Shown one piece after another: positions 24,553 to 32,601 of a stretch of DNA of 35,416 bases. Source of the stretch: Granulicella sp. (GTDB lineage: Bacteria > Acidobacteriota > Terriglobia > Terriglobales > Acidobacteriaceae); NCBI GenBank assembly GCA_027365345.1, contig DAHXNO010000077.1, forward strand, positions 1 to 35,416, in the 5' to 3' direction. Every line of letters begins with the position of its first letter. The stretch's first letter is position 1. The position numbers and the translations under genes were made by a program. Under the pieces are notes generated by a model. That model was not told the origin of the DNA. It did no database searches and was given only the letters and a program-made list of their open reading frames with translations.

Positions 24553-25379
24553 ACTTTTCTCTAGCCTACCGTAAAGCCGCCTCCGCCCGGAATCAGCCCA
24601 TACTCACTCTGGCCTTCGCCTCTCTCACGCTCTTGCTGTTCTCCGCCGTCTCCAGCGCACAAACCCCGCGCGACTCCGCCCCAAAGCCGCTGCGCATCGC
24701 TGCCGCAGCTGACCTGGAACCAGTTCTACCCAAGCTCGAAGCGCAGTACCAGCAGGCTACCGGCGTCCGGATCATCGCCTCCTTCGCCTCCTCCGCAACC
24801 CTCACCCAGCAGATCCTCAACGGCGATCCTCAGGACCTCTTCCTCTCCGCCGACGCCGCGCATCCCCAAATCCTGGTCAACGCGGGGCTCAGCGATGAAT
24901 CCAGCCCGACACCCTATGCTCGCGGCGTTCTCGTGCTCTGGGCGCGCCGCGACTCGCCCGCCCAGCCCATCTCACTCCACTCCCTTACCAACCCCAGGGT
25001 CCACAAGATCGCCATCGCCAACGGACGGCACGCTCCCTACGGCATCGCCGCCGATCAGGCCCTCGCATCTCTGCACCTCTACTCTCAGCTCGCCGCCAAA
25101 CTCGTCATCGCAGAAAACATCGGGCAGACAGCGGAGTTTGCCGAGTCCGGCAACGCCCAGGCCGCGCTCATCTCCCTCACCATTGCCAACTCGACCCACG
25201 CTCGCGCTATCGGCTCCTTCGTCCGGATTCCCGCCGCAAGCTACCAGCCCATTCGCCAGTGCGCGGTCATTCTCAAATCCTCCCCAAACCAGACAGAAGC
25301 TCAGCGCTTTCTCCACTGGCTCACCAGCCAGAAGATCCAGCAGAGCCTTCCCAGCCTGGGCCTCGACCCGGCAAACTAA
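24540..25379 (+). CDS. modA: Molybdate ABC transporter substrate-binding protein
   Basis: A 279-residue periplasmic binding protein for molybdate or tungstate. The signal peptide (ILTLAFASLTLLLFSAVSSAQ) leads to the ModA fold: PLRIAAAADLEPVLPKLEAQ, IIASFASSATLTQQILNG, LFLSADAAHP, IAIANGRHAPYGIAA and the terminal RFLHWLTS. The ATG at 24540 has AAGGA six bases upstream. A GTG at 24486 would extend the protein by 18 residues but spoils the short basic signal-peptide start. The gene begins inside the divergent thrC gene. modB and modC follow. Confidence 0.92.
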   Translation: MKASYFSLAYRKAASARNQPILTLAFASLTLLLFSAVSSAQTPRDSAPKPLRIAAAADLEPVLPKLEAQYQQATGVRIIASFASSATLTQQILNGDPQDLFLSADAAHPQILVNAGLSDESSPTPYARGVLVLWARRDSPAQPISLHSLTNPRVHKIAIANGRHAPYGIAADQALASLHLYSQLAAKLVIAENIGQTAEFAESGNAQAALISLTIANSTHARAIGSFVRIPAASYQPIRQCAVILKSSPNQTEAQRFLHWLTSQKIQQSLPSLGLDPAN

Positions 25380-25500
25380 CCCCGGCGAGCCCGCCCCCTC
25401 CTCCCACGCCCCACCATCCTGTCGGCCATTTCCCCAGCAAGAAGCCAACAGGCATAGCCTTACCCCTGTACCGGAACTCAGGGTCTAGACTGACACCACC

Positions 25501-26166
25501 ATGGACTTTGCCGCCCTCGGTCTCACGCTTCGCCTGGCCAGCCTCACCACGCTTCTGCTTCTTCTGCTCGCCACGCCGCTGGCTGCCTGGATCGCAGCCG
25601 GGCGCGGCGCGGCGCGGCGCATGGCGCAGGCTGCGGTGGCGTTGCCCCTCGTCCTTCCGCCCACCGTCCTCGGCTTCTATCTCCTCGTCGGCCTGGGCCC
25701 GGCAACGGCTCTGGGCCGGACCCTCATCACCCTCCTCGGGCACCCTCTGGCCTTCACCTTCTCTGGCCTGCTCATCGGCTCCATCATCTACAGCCTGCCC
25801 TTCGCCGTGCAGCCGCTGGTGGTCGCCTTCTCCTCCATCGACCGCCCCACCGTCGAGGTCGCTCAGGTCCTCGGCGCCTCGCCCTCGACCGTCTTCCGCC
25901 GCATCACCTTCCCTCTCTCTCGCGCCGCCTACGTCACCGCCGCCGTCCTCACCTTCGCTCACACCGTCGGAGAGTTCGGCGTCGTGCTCATGGTCGGCGG
26001 AGACATCCCCGGCGTCACCCGCACCCTCTCCATCGCCATCTTTGACCAGGTGCAGGAGCTGCGCTACTCAGACGCCAACCTCACCGCCGCGGCTTTGGCC
26101 GCCATCTCCTTCCTTGCGCTGCTCGTCGTCTACGGGCGCGGAAGCCGGAGGGCTGAGCTTGCCTGA
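25501..26166 (+). CDS. modB: Molybdate ABC transporter permease
   Basis: A 221-residue inner-membrane protein with about five or six segments. The family pattern is complete: LPLVLPPTVLGFYLLVGLG near the N-terminus, GSIIYSLPFAVQPL, the coupling loop EVAQVLGASPSTVFRRITFP that touches the ATPase, and FAHTVGEFGVVLMVGG. It is 121 bases after modA and overlaps modC by eight bases. No obvious ribosome site precedes the ATG at 25501. Confidence 0.94.
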   Translation: MDFAALGLTLRLASLTTLLLLLLATPLAAWIAAGRGAARRMAQAAVALPLVLPPTVLGFYLLVGLGPATALGRTLITLLGHPLAFTFSGLLIGSIIYSLPFAVQPLVVAFSSIDRPTVEVAQVLGASPSTVFRRITFPLSRAAYVTAAVLTFAHTVGEFGVVLMVGGDIPGVTRTLSIAIFDQVQELRYSDANLTAAALAAISFLALLVVYGRGSRRAELA

Positions 26167-27022
26167 CCTTCTACCATCCCACCGCCCATCAGCCCCGGCG
26201 CCCGCGCAAACACCGCCAGAGCCACTAGGAAGCCAGCCCGCCGCCCAGCCAGACGCCCCACTCTACCGGCTTCGGCTCAACACCCATGTCGGCGCTCTCC
26301 ATCTCAACCTCGAACTCACCCTTACCTCCGGCTGGACCGTCATCTTCGGACCCTCCGGAAGCGGCAAGAGCACCATCCTGCGGGCCATCTGCGGTCTTCT
26401 TGACCAACCTTCGCGCCCTGTCGGCATCTTCAACCTCTTTGCCCGCACCACAGGCGCCGGCGCCCCACCCCCAACGGACCTCCAGCTTCACCGCGCCCCT
26501 CCGCACCTCCGCCAGTTGGCCTACGCTCCGCAGGGCGCTGTCCTGTTTCCGCACATGTCCGTCCGCCAGAACATCGCCTTCCCCACCCAGGCTCGGCGCG
26601 GCTCTTCTGCCAGCCGCCAATCCCCAGAAGAGCCCGGCGCCAGCGCAGCCATCATCGATCAGGCGATCCAGTGCTTCCAACTTCAGGCGCTGGCCGAGCG
26701 CAGACCGGCCGATCTCTCCGGAGGCGAACGCCAGCGCGTGAACCTCGCCCGAGCCTTCGCCGTCCCCCATCCCCGCCTCATCCTGCTGGACGAACCCTTC
26801 ACCGGCATCGACCGCGCTCTGCGTGACGCCTTGCTCCCGCGCATGCAGCAACTCGCCCATCAACTCTGCACTCCGGTACTCTCCGTCACTCACGATGTCG
26901 AGGAGGCTTTGCTGCTGCGCGCCCAGGTGATTCGCCTTGAACAGGGACGAATCATCGACCAGGGCCCTGCCTCTCGCGTCCTCGCCGAGGAGCGCTCCCG
27001 CATGCTCCAGATCCTGCTGTAG
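26159..27022 (+). CDS. modC: Molybdate ABC transporter ATP-binding protein
   Basis: ATPase of the ModABC importer. Walker A GPSGSGKST (residues ~64-72), Q-loop LAYAPQGAVLFPHMSV, signature LSGGERQRVNLARA, Walker B LILLDEPF and switch VTHDVEEAL are all present. No ATG lies ahead of Walker A in this frame. The best start is the TTG at 26159, six bases after GGAGGG, giving 287 residues with a proline-rich leader of about 30 residues. The start overlaps the end of modB by eight bases, so the two are coupled. The protein ends just past the ATPase domain and lacks the C-terminal TOBE molybdate-sensing domain of longer ModC proteins. Confidence 0.9.
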   Translation: MPDLLPSHRPSAPAPAQTPPEPLGSQPAAQPDAPLYRLRLNTHVGALHLNLELTLTSGWTVIFGPSGSGKSTILRAICGLLDQPSRPVGIFNLFARTTGAGAPPPTDLQLHRAPPHLRQLAYAPQGAVLFPHMSVRQNIAFPTQARRGSSASRQSPEEPGASAAIIDQAIQCFQLQALAERRPADLSGGERQRVNLARAFAVPHPRLILLDEPFTGIDRALRDALLPRMQQLAHQLCTPVLSVTHDVEEALLLRAQVIRLEQGRIIDQGPASRVLAEERSRMLQILL

Positions 27023-27129
27023 CGCAGCCTCGACGCGGCCCCATCCCACCCCGGACCCCCACCTCCAACCCCGCCAACCCGAGCGCATCTCCTTTGGCCG
27101 CCGACGCCCAGCCAGCCACGCAAGACTCC

Positions 27130-28173
27130 TCACCCCAGCAACACCGGCTCGCGCTCCAGCGTAATACCAAAGCGATCCTTCACTCCAGCCACAATCTGCG
27201 CCTGCAACCTCTCAATATCGGCACACATCGCCCCCCCCCGATTCGTCAAAGCCAGCGTATGCCGCGTGGAGATCCCCGCCGGCCCATCCCCAAACCCCTT
27301 CACAAACCCCGCCCGCTCCAGCAGCCAAGCCGCCGGAATCTTGATCTGCCCCATCCCCGCCGGCCAGCTCGGAACCGCTTCCGGCTGCACCCCGGCCCCT
27401 GCGGCCACTGCCGCCAGGTGCTCCAAACCCACAACCGGATTCTTGAAGAACGACCCCGCGCTTCGGCAGTCCGCATCTCCCTCCACCAGCAGCATTCCTT
27501 TCTCTCGCCGTATCTCCCGCACGGTCGCGGCCACGGCCGCCAAACTCAACTCCTCCCGCCCACCCAACCGGCGCTCCAGATCCGCATAGCGAAGGTTCGG
27601 CCTTCCTCCCGGCCGCAGCCGGAACCTCACTCGGGTCACAATATACCGCTCCGGCTCATCGCTGTTGAACACGCTCTGCCGATAGCGAAACCGGCACTCT
27701 GCCTTATCCAGCCGAACCCAATCCTTGCTCCTCCGATCGAAGGCCCGCACCCACTCAATCGTCTCAGACACCTCCTGCCCATAGGCGCCAACGTTCTGCA
27801 CCGGAGTTCCTCCCACAGACCCCGGAATCCCCGCCAGGCACTCTACACCGGCCATCCCCTGCCCCACGGCCATCTCCACAAACACGTCCCACACCTCCCC
27901 TGCGCCCACCTCAAAGCAGCCGTCTCCGCAGGCCTCCACGCCCATCACTCCCATCTTCAGCACCAGACCGTCGAATCCCTCATCCCGCACCAGAAGATTG
28001 CTTCCCCCTCCCAGAATGAAAAGCCGCAGCCCTCGCTCTTCCGCCCACGCCACCCCCTCGGCAACCTGGCGCTCGGTCTCCGCAACCGCAAAGTAGCGCG
28101 CTGCTCCGCCAATCCCAAACGTAGTCAGCGGAGCCAGCGGTATCTGTCCCTCAACCTGCAACCCTATCGGCAC
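27130..28173 (-). CDS. murB: UDP-N-acetylenolpyruvoylglucosamine reductase
   Basis: FAD enzyme that makes UDP-N-acetylmuramate, an early cytoplasmic step of peptidoglycan synthesis. The 347-residue protein opens with LAPLTTFGIGGAARYF, has the FAD-binding LFILGGGSNLLVRDEGF and AGIPGSVGGTPVQNVGAYGQ, and the proton-donor serine motif CRSAGSFFKNP. The RFRYRQSVFNSDEPERYIVT insert and the length point to the E. coli-like type I enzyme. The start is a GTG at 28173; no in-frame ATG is near. It stands alone, convergent with modC and divergent from the bacilliredoxin gene. Confidence 0.95.
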   Translation of the reverse strand: MPIGLQVEGQIPLAPLTTFGIGGAARYFAVAETERQVAEGVAWAEERGLRLFILGGGSNLLVRDEGFDGLVLKMGVMGVEACGDGCFEVGAGEVWDVFVEMAVGQGMAGVECLAGIPGSVGGTPVQNVGAYGQEVSETIEWVRAFDRRSKDWVRLDKAECRFRYRQSVFNSDEPERYIVTRVRFRLRPGGRPNLRYADLERRLGGREELSLAAVAATVREIRREKGMLLVEGDADCRSAGSFFKNPVVGLEHLAAVAAGAGVQPEAVPSWPAGMGQIKIPAAWLLERAGFVKGFGDGPAGISTRHTLALTNRGGAMCADIERLQAQIVAGVKDRFGITLEREPVLLG

Positions 28174-28344
28174 GCTATGAGACTACATCAGCCCGCCCAT
28201 CCAGCCATCAACCAGCCTGCAGATCCGCCCAGCAGACTTTCCCCCCACCCATCCCATCTGGTGCGACTCTTCTGCTACCAGTACAATCCCATCAGGGACG
28301 TTCTTCGCAGGAAGCTCACCCACTAGCAGCCAGGAGGCAACACC

Positions 28345-28770
28345 ATGTACCCAGAGATCATGCTCATCCCCATGCGCGAGGAACTCACCACAGCCGGTAT
28401 CACAGAAGCTCGAACCGCAGCCGAGGTGGACGCAGCTCTGGCCAAGCCCGGAACCACCATGGTCGTCGTCAACTCCGTCTGCGGCTGCGCCGCGGGCAAG
28501 ATGCGTCCCGGCGTCCGCCTCGCCCTCCAGCATGGCCAGACGCCTGACCGCACCATCAGCGTCTTCGCCGGCCAGGACCGCGAAGCCACCGAGCGCGCCC
28601 GCAGCTACTTCCAGGGTCACCCTCCCACCTCACCGGCTGTGGCCATCCTTCGCGACGGCCAGTTGATCTACCTGCTGCAACGCTCCGCCATTGAGAACTC
28701 CACTGCTCCGGCCATCGCCCAGGAACTCACCCGCGCCTTCGACACCTACTGCGCCGCCTCAACCGTGTAG
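28345..28770 (+). CDS. Bacilliredoxin (BrxA/BrxB, YphP/YqiW family)
   Basis: A 141-residue small thiol protein of the DUF1094 family. It opens with MYPEIMLIPMREEL and carries the unusual C-G-C active site (Cys46 and Cys48 in SVCGCAAGKMRPG), followed by the family's TPDRTISVFAGQDREAT and PPTSPAVAILRDG. In Firmicutes, BrxA and BrxB remove bacillithiol from oxidised proteins; here the physiological thiol is unknown. AGGAGG lies seven bases before the ATG, a near-ideal ribosome site, so high translation is likely. The next gene on the same strand is 189 bases away. Confidence 0.93.
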   Translation: MYPEIMLIPMREELTTAGITEARTAAEVDAALAKPGTTMVVVNSVCGCAAGKMRPGVRLALQHGQTPDRTISVFAGQDREATERARSYFQGHPPTSPAVAILRDGQLIYLLQRSAIENSTAPAIAQELTRAFDTYCAASTV

Positions 28771-28959
28771 CCGTAGCCAAGCCTTAACCGCAGCCAACCC
28801 AATCCCAGCCGACTCACCTCTTTCCGCCCCGCGCCCGCGGGCGCTGCCGGAGATCCCCGTCCAGCTCCACCCCACCCGGCAACTCCGCCCCCTGCCGCAG
28901 CCGAAGGCCCATTTTCGCTCTTGGCTAAACGATCTCTTCGATCTGCCGATAGGTAGATC

Positions 28960-29952
28960 ATGTCTGATCTCCATCGGGTACCCAATCCATCTCCGACCGT
29001 AAATCTTCCATCTCCGGAGATGAATCCGCAGCCGCCGGCCCCGGCGCTCTGGCTGGATGGAGCCAGCGCCGTCATCACCCAGTTGCGCGGCCAGATCCGC
29101 CGCGTCGCTCCGTACTTCCGGACGGCCTTGCTCACCGGCGAGCGCGGTTGTGGAGAAGAAGCTGCCGCCCGTCTCCTGCACCAGTTCTCGCCCGTCAAAG
29201 ATCGTCCCTTCGTCATCCTCACCTCCACAGAGGCGGAGCGCCTTCTCAGCAGGCCGGATGCGCACAACACCCTGGCCGGCAAAGGGATGTGCTATCTCCC
29301 CCGCCCGGAGCGCATTCCACGCAGCGCCCAGAATGTGCTCTTGCACCTGGTACGCAAGTTTGGCCCCCAGGCGCCGCGGATCGTCGCCTTTGCCGAGCGC
29401 GGCCTGCGCCCGCTGGTCAGCGCCAACAGTTTCTCCGCGGAGCTGGCAGACTGCCTCGGAGCTCTGCGCATCGTCATCCCACCCCTTCGCGACCGCCGCG
29501 AAGATGTTCCTCAACTCCTCACCCAAATTCTGGATGGCATGGCCTCTCAGGCCGGAACCTCCTCGCCCCAGCTCTCTCCCAATCTGCTTGAAGCCGCCCG
29601 TCGGCTCCCCTGGCCCGGTAACCTTCCCCAACTCTATGCCACTGCGGAAGGCCTCTTCCAACGCGGCGCTCTGCTGGAAGGCGAAGCCGTCCTTGAAGCC
29701 TCTGACCTGGAATCCGTCCTCGGCAGCGCGCCCCAGCCTACGCCAAACCAGCGCCGCGAGACCCGCATGATGCGTCTCCAGGACGTCATCCAGGAGCACA
29801 TTCGCTCGGTCTTGCTGGCCTGCAACGGCAATAAGCTGCGCACCGCGGAGGTCCTGGGCATCAGCCGCTCCACCCTCTACCGCATGCTGGATGCCTCCGC
29901 CAAGTCGCATCCTGAAGCCATCCTCCCCACCCCGCTGGATCGCGCTGGCTGA
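28960..29952 (+). CDS. Degenerate NtrC-like protein with Fis-type DNA-binding domain
   Basis: A 330-residue protein laid out like the AAA+ and Fis parts of a sigma-54 activator, but with the ATPase worn away. LLTGERGCGEEAAA stands where the Walker A GESGTGKE should be (Lys replaced by Glu). The segment that should carry GAFTGA is missing. Walker B is GMCYLPRPE instead of GTLFLDEI, and sensor II is WPGNLPQL instead of WPGNVREL. The fold-defining IVIPPLRDRREDVPQLL remains. The C-terminal helix-turn-helix is intact: LLACNGNKLRTAEVLGISRSTLYRMLD. It therefore probably binds DNA but should not hydrolyse ATP or activate sigma-54. An AGG precedes the ATG at 28960. No response-regulator domain is present. 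Confidence 0.85.
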   Translation: MSDLHRVPNPSPTVNLPSPEMNPQPPAPALWLDGASAVITQLRGQIRRVAPYFRTALLTGERGCGEEAAARLLHQFSPVKDRPFVILTSTEAERLLSRPDAHNTLAGKGMCYLPRPERIPRSAQNVLLHLVRKFGPQAPRIVAFAERGLRPLVSANSFSAELADCLGALRIVIPPLRDRREDVPQLLTQILDGMASQAGTSSPQLSPNLLEAARRLPWPGNLPQLYATAEGLFQRGALLEGEAVLEASDLESVLGSAPQPTPNQRRETRMMRLQDVIQEHIRSVLLACNGNKLRTAEVLGISRSTLYRMLDASAKSHPEAILPTPLDRAG

Positions 29953-30059
29953 GCGGAATCTCCTTCTCGCCGATCCACCGAATTTCGCAGCCAGGAAGGC
30001 ACTGGCAGCCTGGGAACCGCAGCGCCCCGCCCGCTCCAACCTGCGCTTCCCCTATCCCC

Positions 30060-32513
30060 TTATCTCTGCGCCTGCTCTACCGGAGCCACCCGTGGCCTCA
30101 CCCCGTTGACACCCTCGGCATAGCGCGCAATCCCCCGATACAAGCTCTCCGCCACCCGCTCCCGATACTGCGGCGTCTCCAGCTCCGCCGCGCTCTTGGG
30201 ATTGGTCACAAACCCAATCTCCGCCAGAATCGACGGCATGTTCGCTCCAATCAGCACCACAAACGGAGCCTTCTTCACCCCTCGATTCCTCAGCCCCGGG
30301 TTTCCTTTACGCTGCCCCGCATACAGTGACGCATCCACATCTGCGGCCAGCTCCCGGCTCTCGTCGATCTTGTCCTGCAGTGCGATCTTCTTCACCAGAT
30401 CGCTCAGCTCATGCACACTCTGGGTAGATACGGCATTCTCGCGCGAGGCCACCATCATCGCCTCCGGATCGCTGGTGAAGTTCAGGTAGTACACCTCCAC
30501 CCCGCTTACGCCCGGGTCTCGCGAACTGTTGGCATGCACGCTGATAAACAGATCCGCCTGCGCCTTGTTGGCAATCGCGGTTCGTGTCTCCAGTGGCACA
30601 AACGTGTCGTCGTCGCGGGTGTACACCACATCGGCGCCCAGCCGTTCCTGCAACAACTTGCCCAGCCGCAGCGCCACATCCAGCACCACATCCTTCTCTT
30701 CGATCCCGCCCACACCCAGCGTTCCGGAGTCGTGCCCGCCATGCCCCGCGTCAATCACAATCCGGTCGATCTTCAACCCCAGGGTGCGCATCAGTGACGT
30801 CTCCCCACCGCTCGTAGGCGGCGGCACAGGAGCCGGCGCGCCTCTCACCTCTGCCACTGCCGGAGCCGTATCTGGCGCAGCAACTGCATGCCTCGTCTTG
30901 AACCTTGACCCTTGCCTCGGCGCCATGCCCAGCTCTCGGCTCGTCTCGGCGATCGGCTTCGACGTGGGCTGGCGCGTCGCCTCCACCATCCCCGGCTGCT
31001 CGCTAACATCCGCAACCTCGGCATCGCTCTCCGCCAGGCTCGCGCCCGCGGTATCCGGCGCAGGTCTCGCCAAGCTGCGCCTTTGCGCCATCACCACCCG
31101 TGGCCGCGCTCCGGCCCCGCTCTCGCCCGGCTGCGGCAGCCCAAAGCTCGCTCTCCCATCCGTCACCGGCATCGCTGGCAGGCTGGACACCTCCATTCCC
31201 CTACCACTCCCCGCCGCTCCCAATGCGTTCTCACCCTGCGTCTCGGCCGCCAAACCTGCCGCCAAACCTCCACCCGCCTGCGTCGCCGCCGAATCCGCCC
31301 CCGCTCCTCCCGCCGAATCCGGCGTCTGGCTCACCTGCTGGCCGCCCGGATCGCCGTGGATATCGATGATCAACCGGTACGGATTCGGCAGGCAAAACGC
31401 CGAATACGCCGTCACCTGATGAACATCCAGCACCACCCGGGTCACATCGTTCTTGAACTGCGCCGCCCGAACCCTCTTGAGAAACCCATCATCGGTCACC
31501 GTAATGCTCTTGCCCACCAACGCGTTGCCCAGCCGCGCATGTTCCAGGTCAAAAAAGATCCGGTCAGGATGCTCCACCCGCGCGGCCTCGTACTTCACCA
31601 CCTCTCCCGGCGCTACGTTCAGGTCGATCGCCACTCGCGTATAGCTGGCCGTTGACCAGTGCCGAATCCCGGTCACCACCTCCAGCGGCCCACTCGCCGC
31701 TCCCGTCGCCCCTTGCCCCTGCGTTGCGCTCGTGTCTGCCAGCCTCGCGCCCATCCCTGCCGCCGTCCCGCTCTCGCGCAGCCCCACCCTCGCTGCGCCC
31801 GCGCCATCCGATCCGGACTTCGGAACGGAAGCCTCCGAGCTCTTCTCCCTTCCATCCTCCATCGAATCGGAAGCGGCTGGCAGCATCTCGGCAACCCCCT
31901 TCGCACCCTCCGTCTCTCCTCCGCCAGCCGCCGCACTACCGCTTCGCTCCGCCTGCGGATAATCCTCCGCCAGCTCCGCTCGAATCTTCTTCTCCTCTGC
32001 CGCGTCGCCTGCTCCCGGCGCAGCCTCCGATCCCAACAGCTTCAGCGCCCGCTCCAACGCCACCGGAGCCAATCTGTCTCCGGGATAGGCCTTGGCCAGA
32101 TACTCATACTGCCCCACTGCGGCTGCCAGGCTCTTGGCATCGTGCAGCTCGCGTCCCCGCTCGGCAAACAACTCGGCCACCGCCTCCACCGCTGCGGCCG
32201 CATGTTCACCCCCGGGGTCGCCGCGATAGATCACACGAAACTCATTCATCACATGCTCATAGGCCTCGCGAGTATGCATCCTCACCGGCTCAGCCTCAAA
32301 CTGCCGCCGCACCTGTAACGCCTCTTTCCAGGCGGAAGCGGACCCTCCCCCGGAGCTTTCGACGGCCAAGCGCACCCCGGCCCCGCTCGCAGCCCATCCC
32401 GTGGCCGCTCCCACACCTCCCACACACAACCCCAAAAGCGCAAAAACCACCAACCCCCGGCGGCTGGCACCCCCCCCACCACCCTGACTATTACCGCTCC
32501 GCAAGGGATCCAT
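30060..32513 (-). CDS. N-acetylmuramoyl-L-alanine amidase with AMIN domain
   Basis: An 817-residue exported cell-wall hydrolase that cleaves the bond between muramic acid and L-alanine. The ATG at 32513 is followed by a basic patch and a hydrophobic segment (RRGLVVFALLGLCVGGVGAA). Next come a TPR-like helical region (~60-165), a long low-complexity stretch, an AMIN domain that targets the enzyme to the envelope (~278-390, VVTGIRHWSTASYTRVAID), a second disordered stretch and the amidase_3 domain (~580-805). Zinc ligands are His591 (DAGHGGHDSG), Glu606 (GIEEKD) and His660 (SVHANS); the catalytic Glu765 is in LAEIGFVTN. It lies 88 bases after alaS on the same strand. The open frame continues upstream into alaS, but that part looks antisense-like. 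Confidence 0.92.
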   Translation of the reverse strand: MDPLRSGNSQGGGGGASRRGLVVFALLGLCVGGVGAATGWAASGAGVRLAVESSGGGSASAWKEALQVRRQFEAEPVRMHTREAYEHVMNEFRVIYRGDPGGEHAAAAVEAVAELFAERGRELHDAKSLAAAVGQYEYLAKAYPGDRLAPVALERALKLLGSEAAPGAGDAAEEKKIRAELAEDYPQAERSGSAAAGGGETEGAKGVAEMLPAASDSMEDGREKSSEASVPKSGSDGAGAARVGLRESGTAAGMGARLADTSATQGQGATGAASGPLEVVTGIRHWSTASYTRVAIDLNVAPGEVVKYEAARVEHPDRIFFDLEHARLGNALVGKSITVTDDGFLKRVRAAQFKNDVTRVVLDVHQVTAYSAFCLPNPYRLIIDIHGDPGGQQVSQTPDSAGGAGADSAATQAGGGLAAGLAAETQGENALGAAGSGRGMEVSSLPAMPVTDGRASFGLPQPGESGAGARPRVVMAQRRSLARPAPDTAGASLAESDAEVADVSEQPGMVEATRQPTSKPIAETSRELGMAPRQGSRFKTRHAVAAPDTAPAVAEVRGAPAPVPPPTSGGETSLMRTLGLKIDRIVIDAGHGGHDSGTLGVGGIEEKDVVLDVALRLGKLLQERLGADVVYTRDDDTFVPLETRTAIANKAQADLFISVHANSSRDPGVSGVEVYYLNFTSDPEAMMVASRENAVSTQSVHELSDLVKKIALQDKIDESRELAADVDASLYAGQRKGNPGLRNRGVKKAPFVVLIGANMPSILAEIGFVTNPKSAAELETPQYRERVAESLYRGIARYAEGVNGVRPRVAPVEQAQR

Positions 32514-32601
32514 ACCCTCAAGTGTAAGGTTCCACCCCTGCTCCACCTGCCTGTGAATCCGCCAGAGGTACCGCGTCGAATACCTCGCCGTCTCCGTCCT
32601 T

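Noticed and set aside
25259-26158. N-terminal extension of ModC across modB
   Set aside because: Ser/Pro-rich out-of-frame translation of modB; the true ATPase begins after the modB end.
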